A program made the position numbers and the translations under genes. A stretch of 64,000 nucleotides of DNA from Streptomyces violaceusniger Tu 4113. GTDB lineage: Bacteria > Actinomycetota > Actinomycetes > Streptomycetales > Streptomycetaceae. The DNA lies in NCBI RefSeq assembly GCF_000147815.2, contig NC_015957.1, positions 9,982,001 through 10,046,000 of the forward strand, in the 5' to 3' direction. This document shows positions 34,545 to 42,822 of this stretch, piece after piece (the stretch's first letter is position 1; every line of letters starts with the position of its first letter). The notes below the pieces were generated by a model that worked only from the letters and a program-made list of their open reading frames with translations, made no database searches and had not been told where the DNA came from.

Positions 34545-35930
34545 TCAGTTCGTGACCTTCCAGGTGCGGGAGTCGGTCAGCAGCTTGCGCAGTGCCGGGT
34601 CCTTCACCGCACTCGTGCCGTCCGTCGCCTTCGCGGTGACGGTGTGGGTCGCTCCGTCGCCCGGGACGCCCAGCGTGGCCGGGGTGACGCTCGTCTTACC
34701 GTTCGCGGCGCTGACCTCAACCCCGTCCACGTACCACTTCAGCGACGCGCTCTTGGGGACGCTCACCTTGATGCCCGCCGACCGCTTGAGGTCCGTGGTG
34801 GTGGCCGTACGGCTGCTGAGCACGCTGGCGTGGCTGTTGAAGCCCGCGATCATCGCCTCGCGGCCGGGGAGGCTGAACTCCCGCCCCAGGGTGCGCATGA
34901 TCGAGTTGTCGGTGGGCCGGTTGATGCCCTTGGGGTAGTAGCGGCCGCCCTCGTAGGCGCCGACCGTGCCACCGTCGGGGGAGGTCTGGCCGATCCAGCG
35001 GTACCACTTCTTCTGCTGGGCGGTCATCTGGTCCGCGGTCAGCTTCGTGGCGTTGCCCTCGTCGGGCTCGGCGCCGGTGTAGGTGCCGTACTCCGGGTAG
35101 AAGTACTCGTCGGCCAGCTTGCCGAGCGAGTGGCCGGTCTCATGGACCGCGATCTGGTCGGAGTCGGCGTGGTCGGAGGAGGCGGTGGCGATGCCGTCGT
35201 AGCCGACCTGCGAGGTGAGGGTGTAGCCCGCGCCGCCGTACTTGGTGGAGTTGCCCAGGACGACCACGAGGTCGGCCTCCGGCGCCTTGGCCGCGTACGA
35301 CTCGACCTTGGCGGTGTCGACGCACAGCAGCCGTTCGATGTCGTCGCACCAGAAGTACGAGCCGAGGGCGGTGTCCTTGACGACGTCCTTGGACGGGTCG
35401 CCGGAGACGCCGGACTGGTTGGAGACGGCGTCCACGGTCCAGACGTTGAAGAGGTCCTTGTACGAGGCGTACGGCTCCACGGCGGACATCTGGTCCCACT
35501 TGGAGCGCGCGTCGGCCTGGAAGTCGGCCTGCTGGCCCGCGGTGTAGCCGTCGCCGATGAAGACGACGTCCAGCTTGTCGGCCGTGGTGCCGTTGTCGAT
35601 GACCGAGGCGACCTTGCCGTCGGCGGCGGTCTCCTTGGCGGACAGCGAGCGGGCGGCGCGGTTCAGCCGCTCGGGGGTGGCCGCCGGGATTTCGGTGTGG
35701 CGGGGGTGGCTGCCCGGGCCGGTGAAGTACTCCACGTCCAGGGTGCGCTGCGACGAGGCCGCGTCAGCCGGTGCGGACGAGTCGGCCGCTCCCCGCGAGG
35801 CGGCCGCTCCCTCCGAGGCGGTGGCCGGCGCGGACATGGCTGCGGCCGCCGCCAGGGCGATGCCTCCGGCGACGGCCGCGGTGCGCAGGGAGATGCGGCT
35901 GCGTATGCGGCTCCGTATGCGTCTGCGCAC
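34545..35930 (-). CDS. Secreted M64 (IgA-peptidase-like) metallopeptidase
   Basis: The 461-residue protein has an Arg-rich start and a signal peptide (TAAVAGGIALAAAAAMSAPATA). The zinc motif AVHETGHSLGKLADEYFY carries HExGH plus the downstream D-E-Y, typical of family M64. C-terminally there is an immunoglobulin-like region (LKWYVDGVEVSA). M64 enzymes are secreted proteases; the substrate is unknown. I chose GTG 35930, with GGGAGT six bases upstream; the longer frame to 36017 starts without a site. A T-run terminator follows the gene. Confidence 0.85.
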   Translation of the reverse strand: MRRRIRSRIRSRISLRTAAVAGGIALAAAAAMSAPATASEGAAASRGAADSSAPADAASSQRTLDVEYFTGPGSHPRHTEIPAATPERLNRAARSLSAKETAADGKVASVIDNGTTADKLDVVFIGDGYTAGQQADFQADARSKWDQMSAVEPYASYKDLFNVWTVDAVSNQSGVSGDPSKDVVKDTALGSYFWCDDIERLLCVDTAKVESYAAKAPEADLVVVLGNSTKYGGAGYTLTSQVGYDGIATASSDHADSDQIAVHETGHSLGKLADEYFYPEYGTYTGAEPDEGNATKLTADQMTAQQKKWYRWIGQTSPDGGTVGAYEGGRYYPKGINRPTDNSIMRTLGREFSLPGREAMIAGFNSHASVLSSRTATTTDLKRSAGIKVSVPKSASLKWYVDGVEVSAANGKTSVTPATLGVPGDGATHTVTAKATDGTSAVKDPALRKLLTDSRTWKVTN

Positions 35931-36081
35931 GGTGACTCCCGAAGTCTTCGCGATAAGCGGCCAGTTAAGCAGGATTAATTCGCCGCTCAACCTAAGGGGT
36001 CCGGGAGTCGTGGGCAATGGTAATTAGGGAAGTGGCTAGGAAACCGGGCACCGCACAACCATGTGGGGCCATCACCACTCG

Positions 36082-37440
36082 TCATCCCCTCTCGTCACGC
36101 GCCAGGCGCAGCAGCCGGTCCAGCACCCGGCGGCCTCCGGCCCGGATCCCGTCGTGCTCGAACTCGTCCGTCACCCAGGTGCGCACGCCCCGGATCGCCC
36201 GGGCGGTGGCCAGGGAGTGCGCCGTGTCCACGTAGAGGTCGTCGTGGTAGATCACGGCGGCCACCGGCACGGTGTTACGGGCCAGCCGCTCGGTGTCGTA
36301 CAGCGGGCCCCAGCCGGTGCGCTCGGCGAGCAGCTCGGCGGTGCGGCGCAGCGGACGCAGCGCGGCGTGGGTGTCCAGCATCCAGGGGTGCACCGTCTCG
36401 CCCGTAAGGAGCACCGGACGGTCCTCCGTGACCGCCTTACCGGCGTCGAAGGCGGGGAATTCGGCGCGGACCCGCTCCGCGGACCAGTTCGTGGCCCGGC
36501 CGTCCTGGGCGTAGGTGGACTCCAGCAGGAGGCTGTACAGCGGGGTGGCGGCGCGGGAGAGCACCGCCGCCACCTGCTCCCGGAAGGCGTCGCCCAGCCG
36601 CGGCCCGTCGGCGGTGGGGACGAACGCGTCCTCCAGGAGGTAGTGCAGCCGGTGCGATCCGTCGCCGGTGCCCAGCAGGAAGCCGAGCTGCTGGAGGGCG
36701 GGAACGGTGAGCCGGGTCCCGTCCGTCAGGACCTCCTCGTGGTCGGTCAGATGCCGCACGAGGTCACGGACGATGGCGGCGTCACGCGGATAGCGGGCGT
36801 AGTGGGCGAGGATCTTGCGTTCCATCCGCGGGTAGGCGGCCCGGTAGACGGCGTCCACGTCGGTGTCGGGGTCGATCGCGGGCAGTCCGCCGGCTATCAG
36901 GACCGCGTCGAGCCCCTCGGGCGCATGGGACAGATAGGTCAGGGCGCAGAAGCCGCCGAAGCTCTGGCCGAGGACGGTCCACGGGCGGTCCCCGATGAGC
37001 CGGCGCCGGATCAGCTCGCAGTCGCGGACGATCGCGTCGGCGCGGAAATGGGAGAGGTACTCGGCCTGTTCCGCGGGGCCGCCGCGCAGCGGCAGGGTCT
37101 GGCGGTTGGCCGGGGTGGAGCGGCCGGTTCCGCGCTGGTCGAGGAGGAGCACGCGGTATTCGTCGAGCGCGCGGTCCAGCCAGCCGTAACGGCCCACCGG
37201 ACGGTCCGCGCCGCAGCCGGGCCCGCCCTGGAGGTAGACCAGCCAGGGGAGCCGGTCACGCTCGGCACCAGTTTTCTCCGCGGCGACGACCTCTCGCGCG
37301 TAAAGCCGGATCAGCTCGCCCTCGGGAGCCTTATGGTCGAGCGGTACGTCGAAGTGATAGTCGGCGAGGAGCAGTTCCGGCTGACGGACGGTCGTCACGG
37401 CGCCCGGCCCGGCCGGTACCGCTGTGCTTGCCTGCTGCAT
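36082..37440 (-). CDS. S33 family prolyl aminopeptidase-like hydrolase
   Basis: The 452-residue alpha/beta-hydrolase matches family S33. LVYLQGGPGCGAD is the HGGPG-like oxyanion loop, DQRGTGRS follows strand 4, and the nucleophile elbow is GQSFGG with serine near residue 167. The C-terminal catalytic histidine is probably in EFEHDG. Such enzymes release N-terminal proline or other residues from peptides. GAGGA lies about eight bases before the ATG at 37440. It is divergent from the XRE-TPR regulator gene, 67 bases apart, so that regulator may control it. Confidence 0.85.
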   Translation of the reverse strand: MQQASTAVPAGPGAVTTVRQPELLLADYHFDVPLDHKAPEGELIRLYAREVVAAEKTGAERDRLPWLVYLQGGPGCGADRPVGRYGWLDRALDEYRVLLLDQRGTGRSTPANRQTLPLRGGPAEQAEYLSHFRADAIVRDCELIRRRLIGDRPWTVLGQSFGGFCALTYLSHAPEGLDAVLIAGGLPAIDPDTDVDAVYRAAYPRMERKILAHYARYPRDAAIVRDLVRHLTDHEEVLTDGTRLTVPALQQLGFLLGTGDGSHRLHYLLEDAFVPTADGPRLGDAFREQVAAVLSRAATPLYSLLLESTYAQDGRATNWSAERVRAEFPAFDAGKAVTEDRPVLLTGETVHPWMLDTHAALRPLRRTAELLAERTGWGPLYDTERLARNTVPVAAVIYHDDLYVDTAHSLATARAIRGVRTWVTDEFEHDGIRAGGRRVLDRLLRLARDERG

Positions 37441-37507
37441 CCTTCAATCCTCACGTTAAATGAACTTAGCCCGGTGCTTAAGCTACCGCCGGGGAGAAGA
37501 GGGCACG

Positions 37508-38968
37508 GTGGCCGACAGAAGCGCCGGTGACGGACGGACGGCGGGAACGGTGACGGGGGCGGCCGCGGGGGCGGAGTCGACCACCGAGATAGGGCGCCGG
37601 GTTCTCAGACTCCGTACGGCACGCGGCTTCACCCAGCGGCAGCTGGCCGAACCCGCCTACACCGCCGCCTATGTCTCCACCCTCGAGGCCGGGAAGGTGC
37701 GCCCCTCCGAGGCCGCGCTGCGCCATCTCGCGGACCGCCTCGGCATCAGCTACGAGGAGCTGACCACCGGCCGCTCACCCCGTGACGCCACGCGGCTGCG
37801 CGCCGCCGTCACCGACGCCCGCCGGGCCCTGGCGACCGGCGCCGCCGAGGACGCCGCCGAGCTCTTCGAGCAGGTGCGCGACGAGGCGGAGCGGCTCGGG
37901 TTCGCCGAGGAGCGGGGAGCGGCCCTGCTGGGGCTCGGCGACTGCGCGCTGGAGACCGGTGACCTCACCGTCGCCCGCGACCACTTCGAGGCCGTGGAGC
38001 GGCTGCTCGCCGGTGAGCCGCTGCCCCGCCGGATCCCCGCGATCCGCGGCCGGGCCGTGGCCCATCTTCTCGCGGGCGAACTGCGCTACTCCTGCTATCT
38101 GCTGGAGAGCGCCATCGACGAGCTCAACGCCTCCGGGCTGCACGATCCGTACGCACTGCTGCTGCTCTATACGGCGGCCATCGCGCCCTATATGGACATG
38201 GGGGCGCACGCCCGTGCCGTACGCGCCGCCGAGCTGGCGCTCGCGCTGGCCCCGAGCGTGGACGACCCGGGGCTCATCGCCCGGATGCACCGCGGGGTGG
38301 CCCGCACCCTGATCGCCGAGGGGCGCACCGCCGAGGCCGACGCCTCCCTGGCCAAGGCGCAGGAGCTGTACGAGCAACTGCGCATCCACACCGACCTGGC
38401 GCACTGCCACTGGATGCGCGGCTATGTGCACGCCCAGGACGGCAATCTGGAGCGCGCCGAGCGCGAACTGCGCACCGCCCGGGACATGCTGGCCTCCAAG
38501 CGGGCCGCCCTGTTCACCGTGCAGGTCGAGGTTGAGCTGGCGGACGTGCTGCGCCGACGCGGCCGTACGGCCGACGCGGAAGCCCTATTGCTGCCACTGC
38601 TGGCCCGCACCCCCGCCGAGGGGGCCGCGGACGCGCCCGGAGAGCCGGAGGCCGCGGCGGACGAGGTCGGGCTGACCGCGGACCGCGGCGCGGTCCACGC
38701 GGGCGGCGCACACCGGCTGCTGGGCCTGATCGCGGACGAACGGGGCGACGCCGAGGCCGCGGAGGAGCACTACTGCGCGGCGCTGTCCCTGCTCGAACGC
38801 ACCGGAGCGGCCGGTGACCTGGCCGACCTGTGCCGGCTGCTGGGCGACCTGCTGCGCCGGGAGGGCCGCCTGGAGGCCGCGATGGACGCCTACCGCACCG
38901 GGCTCGGCCACCGCGCCGCGCCCGGCACCACCACCCTGGGCCCGGCCCCCGCCGAGCCCCCCATGTGA
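37508..38968 (+). CDS. XRE family transcriptional regulator with TPR domain
   Basis: The 486-residue protein has an HTH_XRE domain at about 27-85 (TEIGRRVLRLRTARGFTQRQLAE, YVSTLEAGKVRPSEAALRHLADRL). Five or more tetratricopeptide-like helix pairs follow to the C-terminus (for example AELFEQVRDEAERLGFAEER, RAAELALALAPSVDD, AEEHYCAALSLLERTGA). Such proteins often bind a small ligand or peptide through the TPR part. GTG 37508 has GAGAAGAGGG five bases upstream. A divergent S33 peptidase gene shares its promoter region. Confidence 0.85.
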   Translation: MADRSAGDGRTAGTVTGAAAGAESTTEIGRRVLRLRTARGFTQRQLAEPAYTAAYVSTLEAGKVRPSEAALRHLADRLGISYEELTTGRSPRDATRLRAAVTDARRALATGAAEDAAELFEQVRDEAERLGFAEERGAALLGLGDCALETGDLTVARDHFEAVERLLAGEPLPRRIPAIRGRAVAHLLAGELRYSCYLLESAIDELNASGLHDPYALLLLYTAAIAPYMDMGAHARAVRAAELALALAPSVDDPGLIARMHRGVARTLIAEGRTAEADASLAKAQELYEQLRIHTDLAHCHWMRGYVHAQDGNLERAERELRTARDMLASKRAALFTVQVEVELADVLRRRGRTADAEALLLPLLARTPAEGAADAPGEPEAAADEVGLTADRGAVHAGGAHRLLGLIADERGDAEAAEEHYCAALSLLERTGAAGDLADLCRLLGDLLRREGRLEAAMDAYRTGLGHRAAPGTTTLGPAPAEPPM

Positions 38969-39139
38969 GGCGTCCATCGGCCCCTCCCCGCCCCCACCGA
39001 CCGCCCGACCCGGCCCCTCCCCGTACCTTCTCGGGGGGCCGGGCGGCGCCTGGGCCACCGGTCGGACGACCGGCGCCCGGGTCGCCGGTGGGGCGCCTGG
39101 TCGGGGCGCACCACATGACGGGCGGTCGGAGAGACGACT

Positions 39140-39172
39140 CAGGCCGCCGCGTGTGGGGGTCGCGGCGGCCTG
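39140..39172 (+). terminator. Terminator of the XRE-TPR gene
   Basis: Caggccgccgcg (39140-39151) pairs perfectly with cgcggcggcctg (39161-39172) around a nine-base loop, 170 bases after the stop codon. Confidence 0.65.
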
Positions 39173-39334
39173 ACCGCGGCAACACTCCGCCTGCCGTTCC
39201 GCCGACCGCGCATCGGGAGGCACTCCGGCGCGTTCGCGGGGCTGGGGTTTCGGGACGACCCCACGGGGTGATGCGGCTTGAGATCCACTCTGCCTCGTCG
39301 GAGCCGCCGGGGAAATCCACCATTGGGCGTCCGT

Positions 39335-39358
39335 CACCCCCGCCGGTCGGCGGGGGTG
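39335..39358 (+). terminator. Hairpin upstream of the NarL-type regulator
   Basis: Cacccccgcc (39335-39344) pairs with ggcgggggtg (39349-39358) around ggtc, about 100 bases before the GTG at 39457. It is followed by ttcccgcc. It may be a terminator or lie in the regulator's leader. Confidence 0.5.
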
Positions 39359-39456
39359 TTCCCGCCCACTGACGGAGCCAACCACTCCATATTCGCTCTC
39401 CGATGAGGCAGGCTGTCCGGGCAATGGGCATGACAGCTGAGGAGAGGGAGCGGCCG

Positions 39457-40125
39457 GTGATTCGTGTTGCTGTTGTGGACGACGAAGCGCTCGTACGATC
39501 CGGTCTGCGACTGATCCTGGGCACGGCCCCGGACATCGACGTGGTGGCGGAATGTTCCGGAGCCTCCGCGGTGGCCACGGTGCTGGGCAGCAAGGCCGAT
39601 GTGGTTCTCCTCGACATCCGGATGCCGGACGCCGACGGGCTCACCGTACTGAGACAGTTGCGGGCCGCGCCCCGCTCCCCCGCCGTGGCCATGCTGACCA
39701 CCTTCGACGTCCAGGAGTACCTCGCGGCCGCGCTGCGCGCCGGAGCCGCGGGCTTCCTCCTCAAGGACACCGATCCGGAACAGCTCGTACGGGCCGTGCG
39801 CACCCTCGCCGAGGGCGGCAGCGTCCTCGACCCGGCCGTCACCCGCGCCGTGATCGGCGGCTATCTCGCCGCCGAGGCGGAGGCCACGGCCGCCGAGGCC
39901 GTCGAGGCGCTCACCCCGCGCGAACGCGAGGTGCTGGCGCTGCTGGGCGAGGGGCTGGCCAACCCCCAGATCGCCGAGCGGATGGGGCTGGCGCCCAGCA
40001 CCGTCAAGGACCATGTGCGGGCGGTGCTCGGCAAGCTGGGCGGGCTCAACCGCGTCCAGGCCGCGATCGTCGCCGACCGCGCCGGGCTCGTCACGAGCCG
40101 GCCGCCGATAGGCGGCGCCCGATGA
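39457..40125 (+). CDS. NarL/LuxR family response regulator
   Basis: The 222-residue protein has a receiver domain (IRVAVVDDEALVRSGL, acceptor Asp in VVLLDIRMPDADG, FLLKDTDPEQLV with the conserved Lys) and a LuxR-type helix-turn-helix (LTPREREVLALLGEGLANPQIAERM, STVKDHVRAVLGKLG). It should be activated by the overlapping kinase. GTG 39457 follows the purine-rich GAGGAGAGGGAG; two upstream ATGs have no ribosome site. Its stop overlaps the kinase start (ATGA). Confidence 0.9.
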   Translation: MIRVAVVDDEALVRSGLRLILGTAPDIDVVAECSGASAVATVLGSKADVVLLDIRMPDADGLTVLRQLRAAPRSPAVAMLTTFDVQEYLAAALRAGAAGFLLKDTDPEQLVRAVRTLAEGGSVLDPAVTRAVIGGYLAAEAEATAAEAVEALTPREREVLALLGEGLANPQIAERMGLAPSTVKDHVRAVLGKLGGLNRVQAAIVADRAGLVTSRPPIGGAR

Positions 40126-41486
40126 CCGTCTCCCCGCTGCCGCCCCACAGTTCGTCCCCGGGCACGCCGGGCACGCCGGGCGCGCCGGGCGCCTCCCCGG
40201 CGTCGTCGCCCGCGCCTGCCTCCGCCGTCGCCTCGCCGCCGTCCGTCTCCGCCGGCCGGTGGCGACCGCCGCGCCGGGTCATGCGCTGGGGGTCGCTGAT
40301 CGTCCCCGTCCTCCTCGCGGTGGCCGACGCGCTGCTCGTCAACGGCGTCACCTTCGGGCTGGAACTCAACGTCTCGCTGGCGGCGGCGGGCGCGCTGCTG
40401 GTGCGCCGACGGCTGCCCGCACTGGTCTTCCTGATCACGCTGCCGGGAATCCTCATCGGCTACGTCTGGTTCGCGCCGATGATCGCCCTCTACACGGTGG
40501 CCCTGCTCCGTCCCAACCGCCGGCTGCTGGGGATCTCCGCGCTGCTGCTGGCCGCCGCGCACTTCATCCCCTGGCCGGTCTCCGACTTCGAGCCGACCGC
40601 GTACCGGGAGAACACCCTCACGCTCATCGACGCGTGCGTGACCTCGGTGGGGCCCATCGCGCTGGGCCTTCTGGTGCGTACGCGCGGTGAACTCGCCGCC
40701 CGGATCGAGGATCTGACCCGCAGCCGCCGCCATGCGGACGAGCTGATCGCCGAGCAGGTGCTGTCCACCGAACGCGCCCGGCTCGCCCGCGAGATGCACG
40801 ACGTGGTCGCCCATCAGGTCAGCCTCATCAGCCTGCAGGCCGGGGCGGTGCAGATCAGCGCCGAGGACGCGAAGGCGCGGGAGGGCGCGCGGACGATCCG
40901 CGAGCTGTCCGTACGCACCCTGGACGAACTCCGCCATATGGTCGGCATTTTGCGCGCGGCGGGCGGCGACCACGAGGAGCTGACCCCTCAGCCCCGGCTG
41001 GCGGATCTGCCCCGGCTGATCGAACTCAGCGCGCTGAACGTCAGCTTCGAGACGGACGACGCGACGGGGCGCCCGGGCCATCCGGAGGCGGTGGAACGGG
41101 CCGCCTTCCGCACCGTCCAGGAGGCGCTGACCAACGTCCGCAAGCACGCGCCGGGAGCGCGGGTGACGGTACGGGTGAACGACGCGGAGGCGGCTAAGGA
41201 CGCGGCTCAACAGGCCAAAGGCGCGGCTCAAGAGGCCAAAGGCGCGGCTCAAGAGGCGGCTCGGAAAGCGGAGGAGACACGGGGCCTGCGGGTCGAGGTG
41301 CGCAACGGCCCGCCCGACGCCTCCGCCGTGGCCCCGGGACTGCCGGGCGGCGGTCACGGTCTGGTCGGGCTGCGGGAGCGCGCACAACTCCTGGGCGGCA
41401 CGCTGGAGGCAGGGCCCACGGAGGAGGGCGGCTTCGTCGTACGGGCCGACTTCCCCAAGACCCCGCGCGTCACGGGAACGGCATGA
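40122..41486 (+). CDS. Sensor histidine kinase (HisKA_3 type)
   Basis: The 454-residue kinase has a Ser/Pro/Ala-rich start, then about five membrane helices between roughly residues 50 and 190 (LIVPVLLAVADALLV, LELNVSLAAAGALLV, ALVFLITLPGILIGYVW, LLGISALLLAAAHFIPW, IDACVTSVGPIALGLLV). The phospho-acceptor is in LAREMHDVVAHQVS. The ATP-binding domain has QEALTNVRKHA and GGGHGLVGLRERAQLLGG. A heptad insertion, KDAAQQA-KGAAQEA-KGAAQEA, encoded by a 21-bp unit repeated three times (41196-41258), breaks this domain. It overlaps the regulator by ATGA. Confidence 0.88.
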   Translation: MTVSPLPPHSSSPGTPGTPGAPGASPASSPAPASAVASPPSVSAGRWRPPRRVMRWGSLIVPVLLAVADALLVNGVTFGLELNVSLAAAGALLVRRRLPALVFLITLPGILIGYVWFAPMIALYTVALLRPNRRLLGISALLLAAAHFIPWPVSDFEPTAYRENTLTLIDACVTSVGPIALGLLVRTRGELAARIEDLTRSRRHADELIAEQVLSTERARLAREMHDVVAHQVSLISLQAGAVQISAEDAKAREGARTIRELSVRTLDELRHMVGILRAAGGDHEELTPQPRLADLPRLIELSALNVSFETDDATGRPGHPEAVERAAFRTVQEALTNVRKHAPGARVTVRVNDAEAAKDAAQQAKGAAQEAKGAAQEAARKAEETRGLRVEVRNGPPDASAVAPGLPGGGHGLVGLRERAQLLGGTLEAGPTEEGGFVVRADFPKTPRVTGTA

Positions 41487-41548
41487 GCGGGCCACGAACA
41501 ACCCTCGGACGGGGAGGCGGACGAGCACCCCTGGGCGGGCGAACGCCC

Positions 41549-41941
41549 CTAGGCGGACAGCGGGTCGGCCGCCTCCTCGTCGTCCCCGTCCAGCTCCGTG
41601 GCCGCCCCCAGGTCGGGGTAGACGTCGAACAGCCGCCGCACCCCCAGAGCCGCCAGCACTCGATGCACATGCGAACCGTGCGCGGCGTCCTGCGGCGGCA
41701 GGATCAGCCGCAGCCGCCCCGAGCACGACCGCATCAGCCGACGCGCCGCAATCAGTACGCCGACCCCGCTGGAGTCGCAGAAGCGGACCTCCGAGAGGTC
41801 CAGAACCAGCCAGTGGCGGCCCTCGGCGACCGCGTCGTGGATGTGCTGCCGGACTGCGGGCGAGGTCACCAGGTCCATCTCTCCCGAGACCTGGAGAACG
41901 ACCCACTCCCCCCGCCGGTCCTCCATCACCTTCAACGTCAC
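41549..41941 (-). CDS. STAS-domain anti-anti-sigma factor
   Basis: The 130-residue protein is a single STAS domain: WVVLQVSGEMDLVTSPAVRQ, then LVLDLSEVRFCDSSGVGVLI, where the second serine of DSSG is the usual phosphorylation site. The C-terminus is acidic (DGDDEEAADPLSA). Such proteins bind anti-sigma kinases and release a sigma factor when dephosphorylated. I took GTG 41941 as the start; ATG 41926 is a possible alternative, and neither has a strong ribosome site. It lies next to a sigma-factor gene on the opposite strand. Confidence 0.8.
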   Translation of the reverse strand: MTLKVMEDRRGEWVVLQVSGEMDLVTSPAVRQHIHDAVAEGRHWLVLDLSEVRFCDSSGVGVLIAARRLMRSCSGRLRLILPPQDAAHGSHVHRVLAALGVRRLFDVYPDLGAATELDGDDEEAADPLSA

Positions 41942-42237
41942 GCGCCCGAAGCCCTTCGCTCGCCCCTAACCGGAATTTGCTGTTCACGGGCGGCTGCCCG
42001 CCCGTCGGCGCATGAAACTCCCCCAGGCATACGCCTTGAGGGACGACCCTATGCCGCGCCGAAGCGTTTCGTCTCCCCGATGCTGCGCAAAGCGACCGCG
42101 CCAATACCATGTGCGGCCCGTTTCTCGCGCACTTTGCCTGATGGACGCGTGTTGTGTGAGCAACCGGCATTACATTCGATATGAACGTGGGCATAGTGCC
42201 TGGAGGGCCGGCCGGACGACTCGGGAATGGGGGCCGC

Positions 42238-42822
42238 ATGGCAAATGACGCACCGCCCCGCTGGGACCGCAGGATGCAACAGCGTCTGGCACGCGGCGAA
42301 GCGGCCGCACTCGCCGAGCTCTATGACCGATTCGCGTCACTTGTCCACAATCTGGCGCATCGGGTCCTGGAGGACGAGACGGCCGCCGACCGCGTCACCC
42401 GGGAAGTCTTCGGCTACGTCTGGGAGAACCCGGACGCGTACGACCCCCAGCAGGGCTCGCTGCGCGCCTGGATCGCCATGCTCACCCAGCGCCAGGCGGT
42501 GCACCGGCTGCGCGAGTCGCAGACCGCCCCGGCCGATGCCGACGGGGGCACGCTCACGGCCGAGGCCCTGGAGGAGCGGATCCGCGAGGTGTCCGTGGCC
42601 GCCCGCGCCGATTACATCGTCACCTCGATGCCCGCCCCGCTGCGCGCCGCCCTGGAGCTGGCCTACTTCGACCGCCGCGACTACCGCGAGGCCGCGGCCG
42701 CCCTCGGGGTGACCGAGGACGAGGCCAGGCGCCGCCTGCGGCTCGGCCTCCAGCTCCTCTCCACGGCCCATGTCCAACCGCCCCGCGCGGTCTCGCCTCC
42801 CGGCTACGGGCGGGCGCTGTGA
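42238..42822 (+). CDS. Sigma-70 family (ECF-like) RNA polymerase sigma factor
   Basis: The 194-residue protein has region 2 (AAALAELYDRFASLVHNLAH, DRVTREVFGYVWENPDAYDP, LRAWIAMLTQRQAVHRLRE) and region 4 (LRAALELAYFDRRDYREAAAALGVTEDEARRRLRLGLQLL). It should direct RNA polymerase to a small regulon. Region 2 is somewhat divergent from classical ECF sigma factors. I chose ATG 42238, which gives the start MANDAPPRWDRR; ATG 42181 in frame is also possible but lacks a ribosome site. The stop overlaps the next start (GTGA), which couples it to the probable anti-sigma gene. Confidence 0.8.
   Translation: MANDAPPRWDRRMQQRLARGEAAALAELYDRFASLVHNLAHRVLEDETAADRVTREVFGYVWENPDAYDPQQGSLRAWIAMLTQRQAVHRLRESQTAPADADGGTLTAEALEERIREVSVAARADYIVTSMPAPLRAALELAYFDRRDYREAAAALGVTEDEARRRLRLGLQLLSTAHVQPPRAVSPPGYGRAL

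Larger units (their letters stand above)
38969..39456. other. 488-bp intergenic region with two hairpins
   Basis: No gene is supported. It holds two strong hairpins (39140-39172 and 39335-39358, listed separately) and should carry the promoter of the NarL-type two-component pair, but I cannot point to a clear one. Confidence 0.5.

Noticed and set aside
39861..42239. Very long minus-strand open frame opposite the NarL-type two-component pair
   Set aside because: It mirrors two clearly coding plus-strand genes, has an Arg/Gly-rich random composition and no domain.
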